A stretch of DNA of 64,000 nt from the NCBI GenBank assembly GCA_000381585.1, contig KB906742.1:1-64000 (forward strand). The letters run 5' to 3'. This stretch comes from Acidobacteriaceae bacterium KBS 83. Its GTDB lineage: Bacteria > Acidobacteriota > Terriglobia > Terriglobales > Acidobacteriaceae. A program made the translations under genes and the position numbers. Below, piece after piece: positions 56,620 to 64,000 of this stretch. The notes beneath the pieces were generated by a model that worked only from the letters and a program-made list of their open reading frames with translations, had not been told where the DNA came from and did no database searches. Position 1 is the stretch's first letter, and each line of letters starts with the position of its first letter.

Positions 56620-57231
56620 TCAGATTTTGTAACAGCGCCAGACCTTAGCAAGATCAAGTGCAAAGTCGTCTACGGGGCCACTGCCGTGAATGACACGCTC
56701 GGAGGAAATTGCAGGCTGTAAAGCTGGCGCATAAACATGGACATTCTGCGCATATGGGTTGATGAGCCAACCGAGGATGACTCCGTTCTCGATCCAACGC
56801 ACCATCTTCTCCTGGGTTGAAGCCAGGCTGTCCGATGCGGACAGCAGTTCGATGACGAATTCAGGACATAACCTCGGAAAACCCACCATCTTGTCTTCGG
56901 TCAATCCCTCGAGCCTCTTGGGCGAGACATACGACGCATCAGGGCAAAGCATCGAGCCGTCGGGAAGGTAGAAGCCTCCGTTCGAGTCGAAGACCATCCC
57001 TTTTCCATGAGACTCCCACCAGTTGTATAGCTGTGCACTTACACTTGCGTTGCCGCGACTGGTGAAGCCGCCAGCCGGTGGGTTCATGAGGATCACTCCT
57101 TCGCGGGTGCGCTCGAACTGCACCGTGTCGTTGGCACGGCACATGGCCTCCAATTCCTCGTCGCTCAACGGAGGATCGAGGACCATGGTTCGTGTGACAG
57201 GCCGTATTTCTGCCGTCTGAAGCGTGCTCAT
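56620..57231 (-). CDS. Uma2 family (DUF820) restriction-endonuclease-like protein
   Basis: 203 residues with the Uma2 pattern: LSDEELEAMCRANDTVQFER, GVILMNPPAGGFTSRGN, SVSAQLYNWW, SNGGFYLPDGSMLCPDASYV and FVIELLSASDSLASTQEKMV, followed by WLINPYAQNVHVY. The PD-(D/E)xK-like residues are Asp in CPDASYV and Glu in FVIELLS. The biological role of this large family is not settled. The frame is intact although most neighbours are broken. Confidence 0.88.
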   Translation of the reverse strand: MSTLQTAEIRPVTRTMVLDPPLSDEELEAMCRANDTVQFERTREGVILMNPPAGGFTSRGNASVSAQLYNWWESHGKGMVFDSNGGFYLPDGSMLCPDASYVSPKRLEGLTEDKMVGFPRLCPEFVIELLSASDSLASTQEKMVRWIENGVILGWLINPYAQNVHVYAPALQPAISSERVIHGSGPVDDFALDLAKVWRCYKI

Positions 57232-57279
57232 AGACAGATTCTACCTCCGGGATATTGAGAGAAACTAGGCGATTCCGGC

Positions 57280-57762
57280 TCAGCCGGAGACGGTGGTTAC
57301 CGTCTCCACCGAGTCGAAGTCTTCGACCATCAGGGCGAAATGCTGCGGGCCTCCCGCAGCGATGGCTCGCGGCAATGCCTTGCGTTCGGCGCGGCTGACC
57401 CAGCTTGCGAGGTCGCGGCCACTCATGCCCTTGCCCTCGCTCATGGCAGTAAGCGTGCGCGCGCCTTCTGCCACATCGAAGGCAAGCCGCTTCTTCTGCA
57501 AAAGAACGGTGAGTAGCCGCTCTCGCGCCTCGAAGTCCGGCAGCGGAATAGAAATTCGCTCCTGAAAGCGCGACAGTACCGCGGGATCGATCTGGTCGAG
57601 ATGGTTCGTGGCGGGGGAGAAATAGATGGGAGAAACCGCGGCTTCGACCGGATGCGGAGAAGGCGAACTGACTCTTATCGAGTCTCGATGAGCGAGATGA
57701 AGCATCATCAGGGACGCTGACAACGCGATGGCCCCCAGTTTGAGTTTGTGACCGAATGACAT
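57280..57762 (-). CDS. AAA+ ATPase remnant lacking Walker A and B
   Basis: 160 residues from the ATG at 57762. The first 50 residues contain a hydrophobic segment (LGAIALSASLMMLHLAH). They then run directly into ATNHLDQIDPAVLSRFQERI, the sensor-1 and arginine-finger part of AAA+ proteins, and a lid domain (DFEARERLLTVLLQKKRL, GMSGRDLASWVSRAERKA). The P-loop and DExx box, normally 60-150 residues earlier, are absent. The likeliest reading is an in-frame internal deletion at about residue 50. It cannot hydrolyse ATP alone. Confidence 0.7.
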   Translation of the reverse strand: MSFGHKLKLGAIALSASLMMLHLAHRDSIRVSSPSPHPVEAAVSPIYFSPATNHLDQIDPAVLSRFQERISIPLPDFEARERLLTVLLQKKRLAFDVAEGARTLTAMSEGKGMSGRDLASWVSRAERKALPRAIAAGGPQHFALMVEDFDSVETVTTVSG

Positions 57763-57767
57763 CGTAA

Positions 57768-58057
57768 TTAGCCTTTCTTTGCGCGTCGCTTTCGTAGTTG
57801 CGCGGCCTTCGTGAGCATCTCTCGTGGAAATTTGTGGGCCAGATACCCTTTCCCTTGCATTGAGTGCAGAGGCCCATCGCTCCTCGCTCTGCCGGCAACT
57901 TGCCCCCGCCCGAACAGGTTGGACAGCCTTGAACACCGCCGCCGCCATCGCACACGCTGCACGACCCGATCGGATAGCCACGCGAGTCGACACACCGGCA
58001 GAGTCGTGGATGTTCTCTGCGGTTCACATCCGCGATCTCGGCAAAGGTCATCTCCAT
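57768..58057 (-). pseudogene. DnaJ-type zinc-finger protein, frameshifted
   Basis: From the ATG at 58057 (GGAG seven bases upstream) it reads MTFAEIADVNRREHPRLCRC, then the Cys-rich CSVCDGGGGVQGCPTCSGGG and LCTQCKGKG, a DnaJ-like CxxCxGxG zinc finger. After KGKG one missing G in the run at 57846-57848 breaks the frame. The correct frame continues YLAHKFPREMLTKAAQLRKR and ends six bases before the AAA+ ATG, so the two were translated together. Confidence 0.75.
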
Positions 58058-58079
58058 CACTGCACTCCTGTCTAGCTGT

Positions 58080-58773
58080 TCAGGCTTTCGGCAGCGCCTC
58101 ATCATGCATGAAAGCTGCTGGGAACGGTGGAGGGGTCGTGGCGATGTGGCAGTGCTTGCAGCCAACGCACGACACAGCTCCGCTGACCCGGCGTACTGCG
58201 CTCTCGAATAGGTCCGGCAGCTCTCGGAACTCTCCTGCAAGCGTGTAAAAGACTGGCGCGATCTCTCCACGCAGGTCCTTGTTCTCCGCCTTCCACGTCT
58301 CGATGGCGAGGGTTCCCTGCTGGCCGCTGAAGAGTACCCGAGAGCCGACTCTCGGCCGCGCACTGTCTGGCAGAAGGACCAAGTCGTGGTGGGTGATGAC
58401 CATCTCGTAGGTGCGACCGATGCGCAGCATGTCGATCCGCACGAACTCTTCCGCGATGACCACGGCGTGACGGCCGTTGACACCGAGAGAATCGATGGGT
58501 TGCAGCCAGGGCAGAGGCTCACCTTCTCCACTCCGGTAGGCACAATAGCGCCCCATGTCGACCACCGCTCCTCCCGACTCAACGCCACGCAGCACATATC
58601 GCCGCGCCAGTTGCTGAAACTCGAGCGTCAGAGGACTGGCAGTAGATGCCGCGCTTCTTGAGGGCGCGCAGTGTGGCTGCGGGGAGAGCCAGCCCGTGCT
58701 GCGCATAGCGCGAACTATCGCGGATGGCCTTGGGAATGAGCTGGCTGGAACGAATCTGGACGACGGACGGCAT
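58080..58773 (-). pseudogene. Mobile-element hypothetical protein, frameshifted
   Basis: The start MPSVVQIRSSQLIPKAIRDS (ATG 58773, GGAGG four bases upstream) reads through LALPAATLRALKKRGIYC, then shifts near 58636. The other frame continues LTLEFQQLARRYVLRGVESG, RHAVVIAEEFVRIDMLRIGR, and ends with CVGCKHCHIATTPP, a CxxCxxCH cluster that may bind metal. No family recognised. It lies just downstream of the primase in the same unit. Confidence 0.65.
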
Positions 58774-58790
58774 GCTGCCTCCTCGGGTTT

Positions 58791-59800
58791 TTAAGCAAAG
58801 CGCCTGCTGGGCACGGGTTGACCGAGCGCCGCACGAACGTCCTCCTTCGTGCAGCCTGCCCAGCATTTGTAGAAGCGGGGGTTGGCAATCTGGATCGCAA
58901 GATTGTCCTGCGACTTGTCCGTGTTCGCGTGGGCACATGAAGGACACTGTGCCCAGTAGTTGCGGCGGTCCTTGGTGCGCGGACGAACATAATCCAGGAT
59001 GCGAAACTCACGCCGGATTTCACCGTCGGAGTGATGAACCGGCCCCGGCGTGTAGACGACAGGTGGTGGAGGCTGGTAGGCCTCGGGCATCGTCATCCCC
59101 ACGGTAAAGGTCTTGATCTGGTCTTCCGTGACCTTGGCGATCTTGCCGAGATAGACCATCTGGCGTTCCGGGTTCTGTTCCGCCTCGATGAACCAGTAGC
59201 GGCGCCGCACCCGGCGATGCACTCCGAGTGGACCGCGGATGCCATTGCCGAAGCTCTTCCCTTCCAGGGTGTCCTGTTTGGGAAAGACCTCGATTCCCTC
59301 CCGCAGCCCACCGCCCTGTACGGGGATGCCGAGCCGGAGCGCGAGATTGTATATATAGATACGGCAATCGGCCGCCAGCAGGGGTGTCTCGGCGAAGATC
59401 CAGAGGTGACCGCCGCGCCGCGACTGTCCCAGAGCCGCCTGAATGCTGTCCTGTTTCAACTCATACCGCAACTGAAGCAGGTCCTTCATGCAGCCGTCAT
59501 AGTCCGCATCGATCGCAACCCACTTCGAGCGCTGTGTCCCCGGATGGATTGAATAGAGATTGATGGTGTGCTCGCCGTCCATGTGAGCACGGACAGTGGC
59601 ATTGTCGAGTCGTTCGGCTCGCGAGTGTTGCGATCGCGGGCCAGATACCAGCCCACCTTGCCATTCATCATCGGTTGAGCGGCCTGGATGCTGTATTCCG
59701 GCCGATTTACAAACAAATGCATGTATGCGTCCGCCAGCTCAGGGCTGACACGGAAGCGCTTGTACGGTGGGGCTAATAGTGCGGGATCGAGCGGGCACAT
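58791..59800 (-). pseudogene. AEP-type primase with CHC2-like zinc finger, frameshifted
   Basis: From the ATG at 59800 (GGAGG six bases upstream) the first frame reads YKRFRVSPELADAYMHLFVN and QPMMNGKVGWYLARD. One base is missing near 59632. The second frame continues RAHMDGEHTINLYSIHPGTQ, WVAIDADYDG, SRRGGHLWIF, and REGIEVFPKQD, the archaeo-eukaryotic primase motifs seen in TOTE-type primases. A zinc finger follows, YWAQCPSCAHA and FYKCWAGCTKEDV, like the CHC2 finger of DnaG. It probably primed replication of the element. The shared promoter copy 3 lies just upstream. Confidence 0.75.
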
Positions 59801-59825
59801 CCGAGACCTCCCTTCGAGTGGTGTG

Positions 59826-59854
59826 GTTGTATCGCGAGTCCGAGACTCGGTCAA
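59826..59854 (-). promoter_or_regulatory. Shared promoter/operator element, copy 3
   Basis: On the minus strand TTGACC (59854-59849), a 17-base spacer GAGTCTCGGACTCGCGA and TACAAC (59831-59826). Within it CGAGTCTCGGACTCG is a near-perfect palindrome. The predicted start is about 19 bases before the primase ATG at 59800. Confidence 0.65.
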
Positions 59855-59912
59855 ATCGCTGCATTCCGGAGTGAGAGAGCCTTTGAGACTCCCCGACTCG
59901 GGCGTGAATCGC

Positions 59913-60095
59913 TTACACCAGACCTGCCCTGGCGAAAGCAGTGCGCATCGAATCTCCCCGGAACTGGCTGGGGATCGACGACTTCTGGTTGTAGGCAAAT
60001 TCGGAACGCTCGGAACGAATGCCGGGGAAGGCAGCCTCTTCGGCAAAGCGGCTGCGGTTTGAGATCGAGCGGATACGGGAAGCGGACATAGCCAT
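59913..60095 (-). CDS. Small protein sharing a start motif with its neighbour (copy 2)
   Basis: 60 residues from the ATG at 60095, with GGAG seven bases upstream. It begins MAMSASRIRSISNRSRF, very like the start MRLSANRIRSINR of the 33-residue protein at 60275. The remainder is Ser/Arg/Phe-rich (EEAAFPGIRSERSEFAYNQ). No family recognised. It lies downstream of a terminator and upstream of the primase promoter. Confidence 0.6.
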   Translation of the reverse strand: MAMSASRIRSISNRSRFAEEAAFPGIRSERSEFAYNQKSSIPSQFRGDSMRTAFARAGLV

Positions 60096-60162
60096 GGAAA
60101 TTCTCCTGGTCGGCATGGTTGTCGACATGGTGGGTAATACCCGAGCGCAAGGACGCGCACGC

Positions 60163-60193
60163 AAAACCGGGTGAGCACAAGAAGCTCACCCGG
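60163..60193 (-). terminator. Rho-independent terminator between the two small genes
   Basis: CCGGGTGAGC (60167-60176) and GCTCACCCGG (60184-60193) form a perfect ten-bp stem with a seven-base loop, followed on the minus strand by TTTTG. It ends transcripts that come from 60275-60966. Confidence 0.85.
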
Positions 60194-60274
60194 TCGAGAA
60201 TGGCATGGAGAAAAAAAGGCGACGTTACAGACGAGACGCCGGCACGAAGACGCCGTGCCTATGGGAGGTATCGG

Positions 60275-60376
60275 CTACTGCCGGGCGAGCGGCTTTTTGT
60301 CGTTATAGAGCGAACGCCCGTTGATCGAGGCGAGGGTGCGATTGATGGACCGGATACGGTTGGCGGAAAGGCGCAT
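60275..60376 (-). CDS. Tiny protein sharing a start motif with its neighbour (copy 1)
   Basis: 33 residues from the ATG at 60376, with GGAG six bases upstream. The sequence starts MRLSANRIRSINRTLASING and ends KKPLARQ, strongly basic. It is flanked by hairpin terminators on both sides (60420 and 60167), so it is probably transcribed alone or by read-through. Too short for family recognition; the match to 59913-60095 supports it being real. Confidence 0.55.
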   Translation of the reverse strand: MRLSANRIRSINRTLASINGRSLYNDKKPLARQ

Positions 60377-60419
60377 GGCAAGCTCCTGAGGGTGGAATGA
60401 ATTCTGCGGGGAAAGCAAA

Positions 60420-60445
60420 GACGGACCGCCAGAAGACGGTCCGTC
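60420..60445 (-). terminator. Hairpin after the 165-residue gene
   Basis: GACGGACCG (60420-60428) and CGGTCCGTC (60437-60445) form a perfect nine-bp stem with an eight-base loop. On the minus strand it is followed by TTTGCTTTCC, a weak T-tract. It lies 24 bp after the stop at 60469. Confidence 0.7.
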
Positions 60446-60468
60446 AGGGAAGGAGAACGATTTGTGAT

Positions 60469-60966
60469 TTAGGCCGCGACCTGGTCCATGAACGGACCGG
60501 CGCTCATCGCCTTCATGAACGCCGCCATCTCGACATCGATTTCGGCGGCTGCGGTCGTCACTACGGGAGCGGCAACAGAAACAGCAACCGAAGCCGTCCG
60601 GTAGTCGAGCAGGTTCTGCAGTAGCCCCGGCTGCTCCACGTAGGCCAGGAGCTTGTATTTCCGGTACACCTGTTCGAAGGTTTCCACGGAGAAGCTCCCC
60701 CGTGCATCTTCGAAGTCGAGCATGTACCACATATCCCGCTGCCGGTCGTAGATATAGATCTGACCGAATGCGGGTTGGTAGGGAGCCATCTGGAGCAGCA
60801 ACGTTCCCTTGCGGGTGTCAATCCAGCGATGAGCGACTCCCTCGGCGGCCTTGAGAAATGAAGCCACCACCTGGCGGCGGGTGCGGGTGGAGGGCAGACC
60901 AGAGCGAAACAGCTCTGAGGCGGACATCTTTCCAAGACTGCGGTTGGGTTGAGCTTTGTGGCTCAT
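60469..60966 (-). CDS. Hypothetical protein of the mobile-element remnant
   Basis: 165 residues from an ATG with GGAG eight bases upstream. The middle has a mixed alpha/beta pattern (SFLKAAEGVAHRWIDTRKGT, QIYIYDRQRDMWYMLDFEDA, FSVETFEQVYRKYKLLAYVE), and the C-terminus is Ala/Val-rich. The frame is intact. No family recognised. A TATATA sequence just before the ribosome-binding site may be its -10. Confidence 0.7.
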   Translation of the reverse strand: MSHKAQPNRSLGKMSASELFRSGLPSTRTRRQVVASFLKAAEGVAHRWIDTRKGTLLLQMAPYQPAFGQIYIYDRQRDMWYMLDFEDARGSFSVETFEQVYRKYKLLAYVEQPGLLQNLLDYRTASVAVSVAAPVVTTAAAEIDVEMAAFMKAMSAGPFMDQVAA

Positions 60967-61088
60967 TGCGGACTCTCCTTATATATGTAGTTGGGCTTGC
61001 GTCAGAGAACTGGCAGCCGAAACCTCCGGTTGCCATAGGACAGCGAACGAGTTTTTGCGAAAGGGAAAACAGGCGTACACTGCGCGGC

Positions 61089-61364
61089 ATGAAGCTTGAA
61101 ACGATTCGCCACGGGGTCCCGACTGACTCCCCATTCCAGGGGTTTGAGAACGGGGATCTCGCCACCCTCAGGCTGGCCGATGGTCCTAACCGAACACCGG
61201 CCTTCGAATTCACCTGCTTGATCGACACGAACCCGATAGACGAAAAAACTCAGGAGTGGATCAACGCAATGGAGGACAAATGCATGGAAGGCCGGATGGA
61301 CGAGTTCTACGGTGATCCAGCGCTTCCCCGGGGCTGGGATATCGACGAGATGTCCGGCTGGTAG
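61089..61364 (+). CDS. Hypothetical acidic protein
   Basis: 91 residues from an ATG at 61089. It contains DSPFQGFENGDLATLRLADG, AFEFTCLIDTNPIDEKTQEW and ends DPALPRGWDIDEMSGW, with many Asp/Glu. The ribosome-binding site is weak. It is divergent from the gene at 60469 and converges with the TonB-receptor relic, whose sequence it appears to have cut off. No family recognised. Confidence 0.5.
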   Translation: MKLETIRHGVPTDSPFQGFENGDLATLRLADGPNRTPAFEFTCLIDTNPIDEKTQEWINAMEDKCMEGRMDEFYGDPALPRGWDIDEMSGW

Positions 61365-61374
61365 ACAGAAAGGA

Positions 61375-62299
61375 ACCCAGTGTTGGAACCACTATTGCTG
61401 AGCCTTCGAAGTTGAAGTAGAAGAACATCTTCTTCTTCAGAATGGGTCCGCTGATCGATCCGCCATAGTTGTTATAGCGGAGGAATGGGACTGTCACCGG
61501 AGCGCCGAAACCATAATCTTTGGCATTCAGCGAATCATTCTGGAAGTATTCGTGTACTGCACCGTGGAACTGGTCGGTGCCGCCCTTGCTGATCTGGTTG
61601 AAGATATAGCCGCCGATGCCGTACTGAGCGGCGAAGCTCGACGTGCTCAACTGAAAGTTCGGCTACCGTCTCAAAGGTAGACACATCCGAGTTGCTGCTG
61701 GACGGCAAAGTCGTCACAGACCCGTCAGCGAGCATAGCGTTGTAAGAAAGATTGCCGTTTACAAACTGGCCTGGAATGGAAGCAGTGCTGCCAATCGCCT
61801 CGCCGGATGGAGTGCGGGATGTGCCGGGAAGCAGGATGGTGAAGTTCTCCCACTCGGTTCCGACGTTCGGCAACTGCGCCATGGACTTCGCTTCCAGCGT
61901 GGTTGTTGTTCTCCTGATTCGCTCTCCAGCAGGGAACGCTTTGAGGTCACCACAACTTCCTGTGCTGTGGAACCTACCTTTAACTGGGCATTCACTCCCG
62001 TAAATCCAAGCTGAATCGTGATCGGACCGCGAAAAAGCCGGTTGAAGCCGGCCTTCGTGAAGGTGATCTGATAGCGCCCCGTCACGATCGACGAGGTGTC
62101 ATACAAGCCATCGTTATTCGTGACGTAGTCCTTGGCCACCCCGGTATCTGCGTTCTACACCATAACGGTGACGTCGGGGATCAATGCGCCCATCGGGTCG
62201 GTCACGGTGCCTCGGATGTCGCCTGCATTGGTGCTCTGCGCGAACGCAGGACAGACAACACGGCGAAAAGACATAGCCCCAAAGGCTGGCCTTTCTCAT
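61375..62299 (-). pseudogene. 5' part of a second Oar-type TonB-dependent receptor
   Basis: From an ATG at 62299 (GGAGG five bases upstream) scattered frames give FAQSTNAGDIRGTVTDPMGA, then TNNDGLYDTSSIVTGRYQIT, FTGVNAQLKVGSTAQEVVVT, PNVGTEWENFTILLPGTSRT, GGTDQFHGAVHEYFQNDSLN and NYGGSISGPILKKKMFFYFN. This is the carboxypeptidase-regulatory domain and plug of an Oar-type receptor. It has several frameshifts and an in-frame TAG, and the whole barrel is missing beyond 61375. Confidence 0.8.
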
Positions 62300-62561
62300 G
62301 AATGCCTCCACAACTGGTGACACTTGGGACGCTCGATTGCCGTCCCACTTCACCAAATCCGCTGCGGTAGGCCCTTCACGTCTCCAGCGCTGAATCACGT
62401 GTTTATTCAAACGTTGAATTCAGGCATGTACTGTTCCATCAGAAAGAAGGCCAGTAAAGCGAAAAATGGGCGATGCGCCCCCCCGGGCCGCGCTCTCCCC
62501 GGCAGGGCCGCTTGACTCGGCGCGATAGCTAGCCGAAACTGTGACACTCCATAGGAGTTGC
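62300..62561. other. Intergenic, upstream of the glycoside hydrolase
   Basis: Divergent region of about 260 bp. ATAGGAGTTGC lies just before the hydrolase ATG at 62562 and supplies its ribosome-binding site. No other feature was seen. Confidence 0.5.
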
Positions 62562-64000
62562 ATGCATTGGTCCGCCAGTCGTCTCAATAGGATCGCTCTC
62601 GCCAAGAATGAATTGGGAGCGACGAAGCGATTTACATTTGCCTTTGTCCCCTTGCTGCTAAGCGGCCTGCTGCAGACGGTCAGTGCCGAAGCGCAGACGG
62701 TCCACATCGACGCAACCCCAAGCCACGTTGCAAACACATTCAGTCCGCTGCAAGCCTTTGGCAGCACCGTGGATCGGATTCCCAGCAACACGACCGACAC
62801 TTTCTTCAGGCCCGACCAGATACAACAGATTCTCGAAGCAGGCTGGGGTCCGGTCAGCTATCGCCAGAATACCGAGCTATTTGTTCAGGCCTGGCATTGG
62901 AATCCGAAGGGAACCTGGAGCGACCGCTCCGATAAGGGCTATTTCACAGGGGATGCAACACCTGCAAAAGAGATGATTCGCCATTCCTACGGGTACTCTT
63001 TGCCGCATCGCGGGGTCACGCGCAACTCCGGATCCGAGTTCGATGGGTATTCGAGGCTGGATGATGGAGACCTCAATACTTACTGGAAGAGCAATCCATA
63101 CCTGACCAAAGCATTCACCGGCGAGGATGACAATCTCCACCCGCAGTGGATTGTGATTCGGCTGCAAGCCAAAGAAATCGTGACGGCCATTCGTGTTGCC
63201 TGGGCTGAGCCGTATGCTCGCAGTTACCGAGTGCAATATTGGCTGGGAAAAGACGATCCGATGGATGGTCCCGATGCCGGCGCGTGGAGGGATTTTGCAT
63301 CCGGAAACGTCTCTTCCGGAAAGGGAGGAACCGAGACACTTCAGCTTTCTCCCTCGCCTGTCGCTACTCAGTACGTGCGCGTGCTGATGAGCGAGTCCTC
63401 CAACACGTGCGATACCCATGGCAAAGCTGACGCTCGAAACTGCGTCGGATACGCAATCAAGGAGGTATATCTCGGAACGCAGAGTCATGGCGAATTCCAT
63501 GACGTGCTGCATCACACACCCGGCCAGGATCAGACCTTCACCTTCAGCTCATCCATAGATCCCTGGCATCAACCGTCCGACCTCTACGTTATCCCGGATC
63601 GCATGGAATCGGGCGATCAGGTCGGCTTCGACCTGTTCTTTACCAGCGGCATCACGCGTGGATTGCCGGCGATGGTTCCAGTGGCCATGCTCTATGGCAC
63701 GCCGGATGACGCAGCAGCAGAGATTACATATTTGAAGAAGCGCGGATATGCCATCTCGCGCATCGAAATGGGCGAGGAGCCGGATGGTCAGTACATGGGA
63801 CCGGAAGACTACGCTGCCCTGTACTTACAGTGGGCCACCGCCCTGCATCGGGTTGATCCCACCCTTCAACTCGGCGGGCCCGTCTTTGAAGGAGTAAGCG
63901 AAGACATCAAGTTCTGGCCGGACGCGAACGGCGAAACTTCATGGTTCAAACGTTTCCTCAGCTACCTCCAGGCGCACGGCCGCCTTTCGGACCTGTCGTT
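62562..64000 (+). CDS. Secreted glycoside hydrolase with discoidin-like domain (runs off the window)
   Basis: 479 codons are open from the ATG at 62562 (AGGAG upstream) to the edge. A signal peptide ends around SAEAQTVH. An F5/8-type discoidin domain lies between about residues 140 and 300 (YSRLDDGDLNTYWKSNPYL, WIVIRLQAKEIVTAIRVAWA, TQYVRVLMSESS). The following part (RGYAISRIEMGEEPDG, DYAALYLQWATALHRVDPTL, QLGGPVFEG) resembles clan-A hydrolases such as GH39, where a Glu in an NEP-like motif is the acid/base; here the motif is GEEP. The substrate cannot be told. Confidence 0.8.
   Translation, partial: MHWSASRLNRIALAKNELGATKRFTFAFVPLLLSGLLQTVSAEAQTVHIDATPSHVANTFSPLQAFGSTVDRIPSNTTDTFFRPDQIQQILEAGWGPVSYRQNTELFVQAWHWNPKGTWSDRSDKGYFTGDATPAKEMIRHSYGYSLPHRGVTRNSGSEFDGYSRLDDGDLNTYWKSNPYLTKAFTGEDDNLHPQWIVIRLQAKEIVTAIRVAWAEPYARSYRVQYWLGKDDPMDGPDAGAWRDFASGNVSSGKGGTETLQLSPSPVATQYVRVLMSESSNTCDTHGKADARNCVGYAIKEVYLGTQSHGEFHDVLHHTPGQDQTFTFSSSIDPWHQPSDLYVIPDRMESGDQVGFDLFFTSGITRGLPAMVPVAMLYGTPDDAAAEITYLKKRGYAISRIEMGEEPDGQYMGPEDYAALYLQWATALHRVDPTLQLGGPVFEGVSEDIKFWPDANGETSWFKRFLSYLQAHGRLSDLS

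Noticed and set aside
56939-58597. 552-codon minus-strand frame
   Set aside because: It overlaps the Uma2 and AAA+ genes in another frame. Only its middle part (58057-57850) encodes the zinc-finger protein; the rest is an antisense/shadow reading of high-GC sequence.

Overview
The window looks like a chromosomal stretch from an Acidobacteriota genome, probably class Terriglobia. The signs are an Oar-type TonB-dependent receptor with an N-terminal carboxypeptidase-regulatory-like domain, a Reg_prop/Y_Y_Y sensor kinase, two winged-helix/TPR one-component regulators, and a very long SBBP/choice-of-anchor-D/IPT surface protein. This is inference from gene families; no rRNA or other phylogenetic marker is present.

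Layout. 1-7 kb: the 5' part of a hybrid-propeller histidine kinase, relics (including a decayed copy of a cassette that recurs at 54.6-55.5 kb), a SpoIIE-type phosphatase, the tail of an acetolactate decarboxylase, and two small genes, one resembling RNA polymerase omega. 7-16.3 kb: an eight-gene minus-strand operon for acyl-CoA oxidation (acyl-CoA dehydrogenase, YWTD propeller, two enoyl-CoA hydratases, class III CoA-transferase, type II NADH dehydrogenase, 3-hydroxyacyl-CoA dehydrogenase, acyl-CoA ligase). It is preceded by a sigma-54-type promoter and two palindromes placed like enhancer sites, and a GAF/AAA+/Fis sigma-54 activator lies 2.7 kb away. 16.6-18 kb: a frameshifted ribBA and a fumC 5' scrap. 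21.5-27 kb: two one-component regulators.

27-61 kb: the decayed pieces of one or more integrative elements, mixed with ordinary genes. The pieces are an integrase tail beside a 3' tRNA-Asn fragment, PRTRC proteins C and F-like, Gp157-like protein, an SNF2-like helicase C-terminus, a DNA methyltransferase, an AAA+ ATPase without its P-loop, a DnaJ-type zinc-finger protein, an AEP/CHC2 primase, an Uma2 nuclease and several unrecognised proteins. Three operons in this material share an almost identical promoter with a palindrome between -35 and -10. A chromosomal-type AraC/SDR/reductase/SnoaL cassette sits inside the element pieces and its ends are fused to them. Between the pieces lie the 1.7-kaa surface protein, a GNAT acetyltransferase, an intact TonB-dependent receptor and a retropepsin-PDZ protein. 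The right edge is the start of a discoidin-containing glycoside hydrolase.

About fifteen genes carry single-base frameshifts, many at short homopolymers. They concentrate in the element relics and a few others, whereas long genes (1,731, 1,136, 1,023 and 644 codons) are intact. This favours real decay, though assembly indels cannot be excluded from the sequence alone. Coordinates of relics and frameshifts are approximate.
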